Assembly (NCBI GenBank): GCA_022819745.1
Contig: JAJEGS010000048.1
Location: forward strand, 20,425 to 84,424
Length of the DNA: 64,000 nucleotides
Reading direction: 5' to 3'
From: Candidatus Latescibacterota bacterium
GTDB taxonomy: Bacteria; Latescibacterota; UBA2968; UBA8231
Under the pieces are notes generated by a model. It worked only from the letters and a program-made list of their open reading frames with translations. It had not been told where the DNA came from and ran no database searches. A program made the translations under genes and the position numbers. This document shows, in pieces, positions 53,302-62,052 of the stretch. Each line of letters begins with the position of its first letter. Position 1 is the stretch's first letter.

Positions 53302-53727
53302 ATGGGCGAGGATATTAAAATCAAACAGGGCAGTGGCAATATTTTTTCTGACTTGGGCTTTAGTGATAAGGAAGCGAAAGAAGAGGTGTTCAAAGCCCAA
53401 CTTGGCGCGGAGATTTTTCGGATTCTCGAACACCGCAAGCTGACTCAGACCAAGGCTGCGGGGATTTTAGGAGTTAAGCAATCAGAAATCTCCCGACTTA
53501 AAAGCGGTAAGTTTTCCTATTACAGTGTCGAACGGCTGATTCGGTTCCTTGAACGCCTCGGTTGCGAGGTGAGTATTCATATTACTCGGCCGGAGAGCGG
53601 CGGGACCGAAAAGGTCATTGTGCAGTCGTCCGAGATGCTGATCGGATCATTGCGCGACCAACTGCAAATCCACGGCGACATTTTCTCGACCGAGGTTGCG
53701 TGGGATGCCAATGCTCAATCTCCATGA
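53302..53727 (+). CDS. XRE-family helix-turn-helix protein (HigA/antitoxin-like)
   Basis: 141 aa, RBS AGGAG 9 nt upstream. The C-terminal half has a Cro/C1-type helix-turn-helix: LGAEIFRILEHRKLTQTKAAGILGVKQSEISRLKSGKFSYYSVERLIRFLERLGCEVSIHI, typical of the HigA-type antitoxins paired with RelE/HigB toxins. No toxin gene precedes it, so it may be an orphan. Its TGA overlaps the ATG of the following BtuF-like gene, so their translation is coupled. A palindromic site lies upstream. Confidence 0.85.
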   Translation: MGEDIKIKQGSGNIFSDLGFSDKEAKEEVFKAQLGAEIFRILEHRKLTQTKAAGILGVKQSEISRLKSGKFSYYSVERLIRFLERLGCEVSIHITRPESGGTEKVIVQSSEMLIGSLRDQLQIHGDIFSTEVAWDANAQSP

Positions 53728-54644
53728 ACCGCATCGTTTCCCTGTTACCCAGCAGTACCGAAATCATCTGCGCCCTCGGCTGCGGCGAGCGCTTGGTCGG
53801 CCGTTCTCACGAGTGCGACTATCCTGCCGGTGTCGGCGACTTGCCCGCCTGTACGGCTCCCAAATTCGACCCGGACGGGACCTCGTATCAGATTGACCAG
53901 CGAGTCAAAGCCATTTTGCAGGAAGCTAGCTCGGTGTACCGGGTGGATGCCGACCTACTCGACGAGTTGGCACCGGATTGGTTGGTGACGCAATCGCAGT
54001 GTGAAGTTTGCGCCGTCAGTCTCAAAGACGTCGAAGAGGCCGCCTGTCAATTGGTGCGCTCGCGGCCATCCATTCTGTCGCTGGAGCCTAACGCCTTGGC
54101 CGATGTCTGGGGCGATATTGAGCGGGTGGCTACGGCGTTAGAAGTGGAGGACAAGGGGCGCGTCTTGGTGGCTCAATTAAGGGATCGGCTGGACCGAATT
54201 GCCACTCGCACTAGCAAAATCGACCAGCGTCCGCATATTGCCTGCATTGAGTGGTTTGAGCCGCTGATGGCCGCGGGCAATTGGATCCCCGAATTGGTGA
54301 AGATTGCTGGTGGTCAAAATCTCTTTGCGGCGGCAGGGACGCATTCGCCTTGGCTGTCGTGGGAGGAGCTAGTGGAAGCCCAGCCGGAGATTATCGTCCT
54401 GATGCCCTGCGGCTTCGACATGTCCCGCTCCCGCCGTGAATTGCCAGCGCTTACCCAGCATCCGCTTTGGTCCCGGTTGCAAGCCGTGCAGCAGGGACAG
54501 GTGTTCTTCACTGACGGCAATCAGTTTTTTAATCGCCCAGGGCCGCGCTTAGTAGAGTCGGCCGAAATTCTCGCCGAGATTTTTCATCCCCAGCACTTCA
54601 GCGGTACGCACGAGCACCGGGGATGGGAGCGGTGGGAAGTCTGA
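53724..54644 (+). CDS. BtuF-like cobalamin-binding protein without signal peptide
   Basis: 306 aa from ATG 53724, which overlaps the XRE stop codon. Family landmark N-terminus NRIVSLLPSSTEIICALGCGERLVGRSHECDYPAGV, then LAPDWLVTQSQCEVCAVSLKDV, lobe two IACIEWFEPLMAAGNWIPELVKIAGGQNLFAAAGTHSPWLSWEELVEAQPEIIVLMPCGFDM. This is the class of BtuF-like proteins often found without a signal peptide. It is distinct in sequence from the signal-bearing BtuF-like protein at 49143. Without export it is probably cytoplasmic; a corrinoid-handling or sensing role is inferred. Confidence 0.75.
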   Translation: MNRIVSLLPSSTEIICALGCGERLVGRSHECDYPAGVGDLPACTAPKFDPDGTSYQIDQRVKAILQEASSVYRVDADLLDELAPDWLVTQSQCEVCAVSLKDVEEAACQLVRSRPSILSLEPNALADVWGDIERVATALEVEDKGRVLVAQLRDRLDRIATRTSKIDQRPHIACIEWFEPLMAAGNWIPELVKIAGGQNLFAAAGTHSPWLSWEELVEAQPEIIVLMPCGFDMSRSRRELPALTQHPLWSRLQAVQQGQVFFTDGNQFFNRPGPRLVESAEILAEIFHPQHFSGTHEHRGWERWEV

Positions 54645-54676
54645 GCGGCGATCTAAAAAACGCGAGCTAAAAAGTG

Positions 54677-54706
54677 AACGGCGGTGGACGTTAATCCACC
54701 GCCGTT
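54677..54706. terminator. Bidirectional terminator between convergent genes
   Basis: Perfect 12-bp stem AACGGCGGTGGA / TCCACCGCCGTT with a 6-nt loop. On the minus strand it is followed by CACTTTTTAG; on the plus strand by TATT. Placed between the BtuF-like gene and galM, which converge. Confidence 0.8.
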
Positions 54707-54723
54707 TATTGTGGGGTTACGAC

Positions 54724-55821
54724 TTACCGCGTCGAAAACTTGTGTATTGTAACCGTCCGGTAGGTCTCTCCCGGACGCAACACCACCGACGGAAAACCCG
54801 GCTGGTTGATCGAGTCGGGATAGTGCTGGGTCTCTAGGCACAGGGCGTGGTACTGATTGTAGATTGTCCCGCCCTTGCCTTGAACTCCGTTGAGGTGGAT
54901 GGCCGAGTAAAACTGCACTCCCGGCTCGGTGGTGTACAGCTCCATCACCCGCCCGCTCTCCGGTTCGTACACCTCGGCGGCTAGCCCCGGCTCAGCCCGG
55001 CCTCCATTGTCGAGCACGTAGTTGTGGTCGTAGCCGCCGACCTGCTCGAGCTGTCCGATCCGCCCGCCGATGGCGGCCGGTTTGACAAAGTCGAGAGGGG
55101 TACCAGCGACCGGCAAAATGCGTCCAGTGGGAACTTGATTGGCGTCCGGCTCGGTGTAGTAGCGGGCGTGGAGTGTGAGGATATGCCCGAGCACGGAGCC
55201 GCTGCCGGCCAAGTTGAAATAGGAGTGATTGGTCAGATTGATCGGCGTAGGTTTATCTGTGGTCGCCTCGTATGCGATGACTAGTTCGTCGTCGTGGGTC
55301 AAGATGTATGTCACTCTCACTGGCACGGTGCCTGGATAGCCTTCCTCGCCGTCTTGGCTCACGTAGTGCAAGCGCACCGCTGGCCCGCGTTTGTCGTCCA
55401 CGATCTCGGCGTTCCATACTACCTTGTCGAAGCCCACTATTCCGCCGTGCAGGTGATTAGGCCCGTTGTTGACGGCGAGTGTGTACTCTTGGCCATCTAG
55501 GGAGAACTTGCCACCGGCGATGCGGTTGGCAACCCGCCCGGTGATGCAGCCGAAGTACGGATTCTCCTTCTCGTACTGCTCCAAGTGGTCAAAGCCTAGC
55601 ACTACGTCGCCTAGCGTTCCGGCGCGATCGCGCACGAGGAGTTCGGTGATGATCCCACCATAGGTGATGACGCGGGCAATAGTGCCGTGGTCATTTTCAA
55701 GTGTATAGCGATCGACGGACTGTCCCGTCGTGGTTGTTCCAAAGCTGTCTTTGCTCACGTTAGCCTCTCCTGCGGTGGCGGCCAAGGCGACCGCCAGTAC
55801 TATTGCGCTGGGCTTTTGCAT
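54724..55821 (-). CDS. galM: Exported galactose mutarotase (aldose 1-epimerase)
   Basis: 365 aa from ATG 55821 with GGAGGGG 3 nt upstream; the longer frame would add a basic tail and hide the signal peptide (MQKPSAIVLAVALAATAGEA). Aldose-1-epimerase family: DRYTLENDHGTIARVITYGGIITELLV, FGCITGRVANRIAGGKFSLDGQEYTLAVNNGPNHLHGG, then TNHSYFNLAG and LCLETQHYPDSINQPGFPSVVLRPGETY. The conserved His (NHSYFNL) and Glu (LETQHYPD) pair is present. It speeds alpha/beta interconversion of sugars, here in the periplasm because of the signal. It diverges from the sugar importer operon. Confidence 0.93.
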   Translation of the reverse strand: MQKPSAIVLAVALAATAGEANVSKDSFGTTTTGQSVDRYTLENDHGTIARVITYGGIITELLVRDRAGTLGDVVLGFDHLEQYEKENPYFGCITGRVANRIAGGKFSLDGQEYTLAVNNGPNHLHGGIVGFDKVVWNAEIVDDKRGPAVRLHYVSQDGEEGYPGTVPVRVTYILTHDDELVIAYEATTDKPTPINLTNHSYFNLAGSGSVLGHILTLHARYYTEPDANQVPTGRILPVAGTPLDFVKPAAIGGRIGQLEQVGGYDHNYVLDNGGRAEPGLAAEVYEPESGRVMELYTTEPGVQFYSAIHLNGVQGKGGTIYNQYHALCLETQHYPDSINQPGFPSVVLRPGETYRTVTIHKFSTR

Positions 55822-55890
55822 GGCCCCTCCTTTGTCGTTGATCTTGCGCTTCCTTTTTGCCGGACGTAACATAGGCATTCCGCATTCGCG

Positions 55891-55928
55891 GGGGCAACCA
55901 CGAGAGTTGCCCCGCCCTCGTCGAGGGC
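55891..55928. repeat. Paired short hairpins (REP-like)
   Basis: GGGGCAAC / GTTGCCCC (8-bp, 7-nt loop) at 55891-55913 directly followed by GCCCTCG / CGAGGGC (7-bp) at 55914-55928, in the gap between galM and the sugar importer genes. Shares the GGGGCAACC core of the repeat near 48471. Confidence 0.6.
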
Positions 55929-55980
55929 GCGACGGCCATGAGTGGGCGTCGCACCCTTAAACTTCCTAGCGAGACAAACT

Positions 55981-56979
55981 ATGAAAATGCCCTTTTTGCT
56001 TCTTGCCTTGATTTTTGTCGCCTGTGGCGGTAGCGATGCGCCGCAACCGGCGGCCAATCCCCAAATCGCTTTTGTCACCAATGGCGTTGGTCCCTTTTGG
56101 ACCATTGCCGCCAAAGGAGTTGAGGCCGCAGCCGCTGAATTTGCCGCTGACGCCGAGGTACAAATGCCCGGCGAAGGGGTCGCCGACCAAAAGCGCATCG
56201 TCCAGGCCCTGCTGGCCCGTGGCATCGACGGCATGGCCATAAGCCCCATTGACCCGGACAATCAAACCAACTTGCTCAACGAGGCCGCCGCTCACACCAA
56301 CCTGCTCACTCACGACTCGGACGCTCCAAAGAGCAATCGTCTTTGCTTTATTGGCATCGACAACTACTCGGCCGGTCGCGCCTGCGGGGCACTGGTCAAA
56401 GAAGCCCTGCCCGATGGCGGCAATATCATGATTTTCGTCGGTCGTCTCGAACAGCTCAATGCCCGCCAGCGCCGCCAGGGCCTCATCGACGAACTGCTCG
56501 GTCGCTCCTTTGACCCGACGCGCCACGACCCCAACAGCGGCCCGATTGCCGGCGACCAATACACCGTTCTCGACACTCGCACCGACCAGTTCGACTACGC
56601 CAAAGCCAAGGCCCAAGTCGAGGACGCCATTGCCAAGTACCCGGACCTCCACGGCGTCGTCGGCCTATTTGCCTACAATCCGCCGATGTGCCTCGAAGCC
56701 ATCAAGGAAGCTGGCAAGACCGGCCAGATCCAAATCATCGCCTTTGACGAGGAAGCTCCCACCCTCCAGGGCATCATCGACGGCCACATCTACGGCACGG
56801 TGGTGCAAAACCCGTACCGCTACGGGTACGAGTCGGTGCGCATCCTCACCGCCTTGGCCCGCGGCGACCGCTCGGTTTTGCCCGAAGGTGGGGTGCTCGA
56901 CGTACCGGCGCGGTCCATCCGGCGCGACAATGTCGAAGCCTTTTGGGACGAACTAAAAACCCTGACCGGCACTAACTAA
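55981..56979 (+). CDS. Ribose-type sugar ABC transporter substrate-binding lipoprotein
   Basis: 332 aa from ATG 55981 (a second ATG is 6 nt on). Lipobox FVACGG at about residue 14. Periplasmic-binding-protein type 1 (RbsB-like) fold: PQIAFVTNGVGPFWTIAAKGVEAAAAEF, RIVQALLARGIDGMAISPIDPDNQT, THDSDAPKSNRLCFIGIDNYSAGRACGALV, GVVGLFAYNPPMCLEAIKEAG, and IIAFDEEAPTLQGIIDGHIYGTVVQNPYRYGYESVRIL. It binds a sugar or polyol outside the inner membrane. The ATPase gene starts on its last stop base. Confidence 0.92.
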   Translation: MKMPFLLLALIFVACGGSDAPQPAANPQIAFVTNGVGPFWTIAAKGVEAAAAEFAADAEVQMPGEGVADQKRIVQALLARGIDGMAISPIDPDNQTNLLNEAAAHTNLLTHDSDAPKSNRLCFIGIDNYSAGRACGALVKEALPDGGNIMIFVGRLEQLNARQRRQGLIDELLGRSFDPTRHDPNSGPIAGDQYTVLDTRTDQFDYAKAKAQVEDAIAKYPDLHGVVGLFAYNPPMCLEAIKEAGKTGQIQIIAFDEEAPTLQGIIDGHIYGTVVQNPYRYGYESVRILTALARGDRSVLPEGGVLDVPARSIRRDNVEAFWDELKTLTGTN

Positions 56980-58469
56980 TGGCGCTGTTGGCGGCCCGCG
57001 ACATTAGCAAGCGCTTTCCCGGGGTTTTGGCTCTCGACGCGGTGGATATGGCGGTGGAGGCGGGAGAAGTGCTCGCCGTCATCGGCGAAAACGGGGCTGG
57101 CAAATCCACTCTGATGAAGATTCTCGCTGGTATTGAGACGCCGGACAGCGGCGAGATTGTGCGCGATGGGGAGTCGGTGAGTATTGACTCGCCGCGCCGC
57201 GCCGCTGCGCTCGGCATCGCCCTGATCCACCAAGAGCTCAACTTTTGTGCCAATCTCTCAGTTGCTGCCAATCTCTACCTCGGCCGCGAGCCGCAGCAGT
57301 GGGGGCTGATTGACCGCGCTACCATCCGCGAGGGGGCTGTTCAAGCCCTCGCGCAACTGGAGCTTGAGGTGTCGCCGGACACCCTGATGGGCGATTTGCC
57401 CATTGGCCATCAGCAGCTCGTCGAAATTGCCAAGGCGCTCTCGACCGAGGCGCGGGTGCTGATTATGGACGAGCCGACCTCCAGCCTCACCAGCCAAGAG
57501 GCCGAGGCGCTATTCGCGGTTATTAACGAGTTACGCGAGCGCGGCGTGGCTATCGTCTATATCTCTCATCGTCTCGGGGAAGTCGAAGCGCTAGCGGATC
57601 GCGTCTTGGTACTTTGCGACGGGCAAAATGCTGGCGAACTGGATCGAGCGGAGATCAGCCACGACGCTATGGTGGCAAAAATGGTCGGCCGCGACGTCGC
57701 TCAGTACTACGCACGCCAACCGCATCCAGCTGGCGACATCGCCCTGCAAGCCGAGGACTTGGTCATCCCTGCTTGGCCCGATCACCGGCTCAACTTTGCC
57801 GTTCGGCGCGGTCAGCTCGTCGGCATCGCCGGTCTCGTCGGCGCGGGGCGCACCGAACTGTTGCAAGTGCTCTTTGGCATCGTCCCCGCGCTCGGTGGCC
57901 GCGTCCTCATTGACGGCGCACCGCACGCGATCCGCTCGCCGGTCGATGCCATCCGCGCTGGCTTGGCCCTCGTGCCCGAAGACCGCAAGCAACAGGGCCT
58001 GATCCTCGAAATGGCCCTGCGCGACAACATCGGCCTGCCCGGCTTGGGGCACTATCAGCGCTTTGCCGGTTGGGCCAATTTTGCCCGCCAAGCTGCGGAC
58101 GCCGACCAGATGATCGAGCGCCTCGCCATTCGCACTCCCGGCCCAGCGCAAATCGTCCAGTACCTATCCGGCGGCAACCAGCAAAAGGTGGTGCTGGGCA
58201 AGTGGCTGGCTCTTGAACCCCGCGTGTTGCTGCTCGACGAACCGACCCGAGGCATCGACATAGGGGCCAAACAAGCGATTTACCACCTGATGGAAGAATT
58301 GGCCGAAAGCGGCGTGGCCGTGCTGTTTGCGTCGAGTGAGTTGGAGGAAATTCTGGGGATGGCCGATGAAGTGTTGGTCATGCACGAGGGCCGCATCACC
58401 GGCCAACTCCAGCGGGATGCGCTCAGTGAGGAGGCGATTATGAGCTTGGCAACGGGGAAGGCGGCTTAG
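56979..58469 (+). CDS. Sugar ABC transporter double-domain ATPase (RbsA/MglA type)
   Basis: 496 aa, start overlapping the preceding TAA by one base. Two ABC domains as in ribose/galactose importers: first with Walker A GENGAGKST (~38) and Walker B VLIMDEPTSSLT; second with the degenerate GLVGAGRTELLQVLFG loop, PEDRKQQGLI, signature LSGGNQQKV and LLDEPTRGIDIGAKQAIYHLM. Energises uptake of the sugar bound by the preceding lipoprotein. Substrate not determinable. Confidence 0.95.
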   Translation: MALLAARDISKRFPGVLALDAVDMAVEAGEVLAVIGENGAGKSTLMKILAGIETPDSGEIVRDGESVSIDSPRRAAALGIALIHQELNFCANLSVAANLYLGREPQQWGLIDRATIREGAVQALAQLELEVSPDTLMGDLPIGHQQLVEIAKALSTEARVLIMDEPTSSLTSQEAEALFAVINELRERGVAIVYISHRLGEVEALADRVLVLCDGQNAGELDRAEISHDAMVAKMVGRDVAQYYARQPHPAGDIALQAEDLVIPAWPDHRLNFAVRRGQLVGIAGLVGAGRTELLQVLFGIVPALGGRVLIDGAPHAIRSPVDAIRAGLALVPEDRKQQGLILEMALRDNIGLPGLGHYQRFAGWANFARQAADADQMIERLAIRTPGPAQIVQYLSGGNQQKVVLGKWLALEPRVLLLDEPTRGIDIGAKQAIYHLMEELAESGVAVLFASSELEEILGMADEVLVMHEGRITGQLQRDALSEEAIMSLATGKAA

Positions 58470-58472
58470 AAG

Positions 58473-59441
58473 ATGAAGAAAATACTGGGTATCCTCGGCT
58501 TGTTGGTGGCGATTTTTGTGGTCACTTGGATCGTCGAACCTAAGTTTGTCAGTGCCTATAACCTGCAAAATATCATCCGCTGGACCTCGCTATTTGGCAT
58601 CATTTCCATTGGCGTGGCCTTTGTCATCATCACGGGCGGTATTGATTTGTCGATTGGCTCGTTGATCGGCTTGGTGGGTTGTCTGCTGCCCATGCTCTTG
58701 GCCGCTGGATATCCGCCTGTCATTGCGCTGTTGGCCGTCGTGGTTTTGTCGTTGGCGATTGGGTTGATGCACGGCTTGCTGATCACGCGCCTGGGATTGC
58801 AGCCGTTTGTCGTCACGCTGTGCGGTCTGCTGTTCTACCGAGGCTTTGCCCGCTGGCTTACCCACGACCAAGTCCAGGGCTTTGGCTCGTCCTACGAGGG
58901 CCTGCGCCAACTGGCGATTGGCAAGGTCCCACTGGGCGGCGGCTTTGCGCTGCCGATTCCGTTTTTCCTCTTGGTGATTGCCGGGGTGCTCGCCGCCCTC
59001 TTCCTCAACCGCACGATATGGGGCCGCTACCTGTTGGCACTGGGCCGCAACGAGACTGCGGCGCGGTATAGCGGGATCCAAATTGAGCGAATGAAAGTGT
59101 TGGCGTACGTGTTGTGCTCAGGCACCGCTGGCTTGGGGGGGATCCTGTTCGCGCTTGACGTCAACTCGGTGCAACCGGCTGCGCACGGCAATTTCTACGA
59201 ACTGTACGCGATTGCCGCGGCCGTGTTGGGAGGCTGTTCCCTGCGCGGCGGCGAGGGGTCGATTTTGGGAGTCGTCATTGGTGCGGCTGTCATGCGGTTG
59301 CTCTACAATGCCATCAATGTTTCGGGCATCCCCACCCAACTTGAATTTGCCATTATCGGCGCGGTGATCTTGGCAGGGGTCATCGCCGACGAGTTGATCC
59401 GCCGCGTGGCGAGTAGGCGACGAGCGGGACGAGGGGATTGA
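58473..59441 (+). CDS. Sugar ABC transporter permease (RbsC type)
   Basis: 322 aa, three bases after the ATPase stop. About 8-10 helices; hallmarks FGIISIGVAFVIITGGIDLSIGSLIGLVG, LQPFVVTLCGLLFYRGFARWLT, TIWGRYLLALGRNETAARYSGIQIERMKVLAYVLCSGTAGLGGI, SVQPAAHGNFYELYAIAAAVLGGCSLRGGEGSILG and LYNAINVSGIPTQLEFAIIGAVILAGVIADE. Inner-membrane channel of the importer. Part of a tight operon. Confidence 0.95.
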   Translation: MKKILGILGLLVAIFVVTWIVEPKFVSAYNLQNIIRWTSLFGIISIGVAFVIITGGIDLSIGSLIGLVGCLLPMLLAAGYPPVIALLAVVVLSLAIGLMHGLLITRLGLQPFVVTLCGLLFYRGFARWLTHDQVQGFGSSYEGLRQLAIGKVPLGGGFALPIPFFLLVIAGVLAALFLNRTIWGRYLLALGRNETAARYSGIQIERMKVLAYVLCSGTAGLGGILFALDVNSVQPAAHGNFYELYAIAAAVLGGCSLRGGEGSILGVVIGAAVMRLLYNAINVSGIPTQLEFAIIGAVILAGVIADELIRRVASRRRAGRGD

Positions 59442-59447
59442 TTCCGC

Positions 59448-60578
59448 ATGGAGCAAAAAAAATATCGCGCTGGCGTCATCGGTCTCGGGTGGATGGGGTT
59501 TCTCTACGACTTGGGGAAAAGGGATTACGATAACATCCTCGGATCGCACGAAAACCCCATATACGATGTCGAAAGTGCCGACCGGCCTCTGCCGGATGGA
59601 CTTGATCTCAAGCGGACGTTTCACTTCTACGATCATCCCGGGCGGGAGGGGCTGGCTACTTCGTATGCTGCGGCCTTTTTCGATCGGCCCGAAGTGGAAT
59701 TGGTGGCTGGGGCCGACCGGGATCCGCGGCGGCGGGCTATGTTCGGGGAGCGCTTCGGTATTGGGGCCTTGTACGCGGACGCGCTGGAGATGTTGAATGA
59801 AGAGGGGCTAGATATCGTGGCGATTGCGACGAATACGAAAGGGCGGTCCGCGCTGACGGTGGCTGCGGTCGCCGCTGGGGTGCGGGGCGTGTTGGTAGAT
59901 AAGCCGATGGTGTTCTCGCTGGCCGAAGCCGACGCCATGGTCGGCGCTTGCGCTGAGGCTGGAGTGCCGCTGGTAGGTGGGGCGACGAGCGTTTCGCATC
60001 CGTCGTTTGCGCGGGCTAAGGCGCTGGTAGAGGGAGGAGAGATTGGGGAGGTGCGGTCGCTTGAAGCGCGGGTCCCGGTTTTCGCTCAGCATCAGGACTG
60101 GAGCTACTTTTTGACCGGCGACCCGATCTGGGTGTGCGGCACGGGTGATCAGCCGCGTCGGGAACGCGGCAGTACTGAGTTCATGGGGCAGGGGATGATC
60201 GCGTGCAGCGATGGCACGGTGGTCCACATCCGTGCTGGTGCGCCCGAGGTGCGGATTTCGGGGAGTCGGGGGGAGATGGCCTTTGAGTACAATCAGTGGC
60301 GGCTCTATCAAGACGTGGAAACGCCGGCTGCTGGGCGGGTGGAAATGCCGTGGCCTGCGCCGCAGTTTTTGTCGGGTATGCGGACGGTGTACTGCCTCGA
60401 CGACCTGATTGACTGCATGGAGGGGCGGTTGGACGAGCCGAAAAATTCCGGGCGGCGGGTCGCTGTTGCGCTGGAAGTGGAACTGGGGCTGAAGCTGTCG
60501 TCAGCGCGGGGCGGCGAGCGCGTGGAATTGCCATTGGCCGACCGCAGCTTGGCGCTGACGTACGATTGGTTCCGCTAG
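59448..60578 (+). CDS. Gfo/Idh/MocA-family oxidoreductase
   Basis: 376 aa, six bases after the permease stop. NAD-binding N-terminus AGVIGLGWMGFLYDLG, an extended segment EVELVAGADRDPRRRAMFGERFG, then ALEMLNEEGLDIVAIATNTKGRSALTVAAVAAGVRGVLVDKPMVFSLAEAD with the conserved EKP-like Lys-Pro. The C-terminal half has the GFO alpha/beta domain. Likely dehydrogenates an inositol, sugar or derivative imported by the preceding ABC system. Substrate unknown. Confidence 0.93.
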   Translation: MEQKKYRAGVIGLGWMGFLYDLGKRDYDNILGSHENPIYDVESADRPLPDGLDLKRTFHFYDHPGREGLATSYAAAFFDRPEVELVAGADRDPRRRAMFGERFGIGALYADALEMLNEEGLDIVAIATNTKGRSALTVAAVAAGVRGVLVDKPMVFSLAEADAMVGACAEAGVPLVGGATSVSHPSFARAKALVEGGEIGEVRSLEARVPVFAQHQDWSYFLTGDPIWVCGTGDQPRRERGSTEFMGQGMIACSDGTVVHIRAGAPEVRISGSRGEMAFEYNQWRLYQDVETPAAGRVEMPWPAPQFLSGMRTVYCLDDLIDCMEGRLDEPKNSGRRVAVALEVELGLKLSSARGGERVELPLADRSLALTYDWFR

Positions 60579-60590
60579 AGGATACAGTCG

Positions 60591-61319
60591 ATGCGGGTAT
60601 TGGTTACGGGCGCGGCTAGTGCATTGGGTCAAGAGGTAGCCGCTGCGCTGGGCGCGGATGACAGCGCGCAACTGCGGCTGCTAGACGACTGCGCGGCGCA
60701 GCGGCAAGATGTCGAATGGATCGATGCCCGGTTGACGGATCCAGACGCGGTACGGCAGGCGGTGCAAGATGTAGATGCCGTCGTCCACACGGGCGAGCCG
60801 CCGCCCGCGCCTGAGAGCGAAGAGGCCCTGTTGGACCGAGCGACGCGCGGTACGCACGTGCTGTTGCAGGCGGCGGTGGAGGCTGGCGTTAAGCGATTTG
60901 TGTACGGCAGCACTCTTGAAGTATTTCGCGCATACCCCGACACAGTGTACGTCACCGAATATTACAAGCCATTGCCGCCGACCGAAATGGCGGTGCTGGC
61001 GCGGTATTTGGGTGAGATCACGTGCCGCGAATTTGCGCGTGAGCATCCCATTACGGTCACGGCGTTGCGCCTCGGCAAGCTGGTGCGGGAGGAGGAGGTC
61101 GCCGGGCGGGAACGCGATTTGATGTGGGTCGATATTCGCGATGCAGCGCAGGCGTTTTGCGCGGCGTTGACGCGGGACGCGAGCGCGTCTCTAAATTGGG
61201 TGCCGCGCTGGGCTGTGTACCACATTGCCGCGCCCCTTGCCCATCCCAAGTTTTTGCTCGACCGAGCTAAGTCCATGGGCTATCGGCCGCAGCGCGAGTT
61301 CCGAGGAGCCGACGCGTGA
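60591..61319 (+). CDS. NAD-dependent epimerase-like protein, catalytic Tyr/Lys not seen
   Basis: 242 aa. Rossmann start VLVTGAASALGQEVAAALGADD and a Ser-type strand FVYGSTLEVFRAYP as in extended SDR epimerases. The usual YxxxK is missing: where expected, the sequence is PPTEMAVLARYLGEI. So this may be a structural partner or altered reductase. Its last 4 bp overlap the next epimerase gene. Context: sugar catabolism operon. Confidence 0.82.
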   Translation: MRVLVTGAASALGQEVAAALGADDSAQLRLLDDCAAQRQDVEWIDARLTDPDAVRQAVQDVDAVVHTGEPPPAPESEEALLDRATRGTHVLLQAAVEAGVKRFVYGSTLEVFRAYPDTVYVTEYYKPLPPTEMAVLARYLGEITCREFAREHPITVTALRLGKLVREEEVAGRERDLMWVDIRDAAQAFCAALTRDASASLNWVPRWAVYHIAAPLAHPKFLLDRAKSMGYRPQREFRGADA

Positions 61320-62035
61320 AGAAAAAGGTGTTGTTGCTAGGGGCCTCGGGGATGATCGCCCCCGATCTGCTGCCCGGTCTCGAAGATACATACGATGTGA
61401 CGCTGGCTGACATTGCCCCGCACCCGGATGGCAGGCCCATCGTGCATTGCGATGTGTCGTCGCGGGAGCAGGTGCGGGACGCGGCTGCGGGTATGGACGC
61501 GATTATGAATTTTACGGTTGTGCGCGATCATCCCGAGCAGAGCTTTCACGTCAACATGCGCGGGGCGCTCAATGTGATGCAGGCCGCGGTTGAGCACGGG
61601 ATTAAAAAGGTGATTCACTCCGGCCCGCAATTCGTTCGCAGCACGTATGACCACGACTTTGACATTGAGGATGTGCCGCCGGTTTTGACGACGGGTTATT
61701 ACTGCCTGACGAAGGGACTGGCGAGCGAGATTTGCCGCACGTACGCGCGGGCGCATGGCATTCAGACGATCAGCTTTTTGTTCAATGGCTTGGGGCCGCG
61801 GCCGACGCAAAGCGCTGGGGATTTTCCGCCCTTTACGGTGGTGTGGGAGGATTTGCATCAGGCTTGTCGGCTGGCGCTGGAAATTCCACAAGTGCCGGAC
61901 TGCTTTCAGGAGTTCAACTTGCTTAGCTGGGAGGGGCACGGCAAATACAATGTCGATAAGGCTCGGCGCATCTTGGGCTTTGAGCCGACGGAACGCTGGG
62001 AGCGGTATTTTGCGCGCAGTGTAAATGACCACTAA
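61316..62035 (+). CDS. NAD(P)-dependent epimerase/dehydratase-like protein
   Basis: 239 aa, ATG- or GTG-type start overlapping the previous gene by 4 bp. Glycine motif LLGASGMIAPDLLPGL, VIHSGPQFVRSTYDHDF, and the catalytic YxxxK in TTGYYCLTKGLASEI. The pair of adjacent epimerase-like genes looks like tandem paralogs, with only this one retaining the active-site residues. Substrate presumably the imported sugar or a derivative. Confidence 0.85.
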   Translation: MKKKVLLLGASGMIAPDLLPGLEDTYDVTLADIAPHPDGRPIVHCDVSSREQVRDAAAGMDAIMNFTVVRDHPEQSFHVNMRGALNVMQAAVEHGIKKVIHSGPQFVRSTYDHDFDIEDVPPVLTTGYYCLTKGLASEICRTYARAHGIQTISFLFNGLGPRPTQSAGDFPPFTVVWEDLHQACRLALEIPQVPDCFQEFNLLSWEGHGKYNVDKARRILGFEPTERWERYFARSVNDH

Positions 62036-62052
62036 AGACTAGGAGCTTTTCC

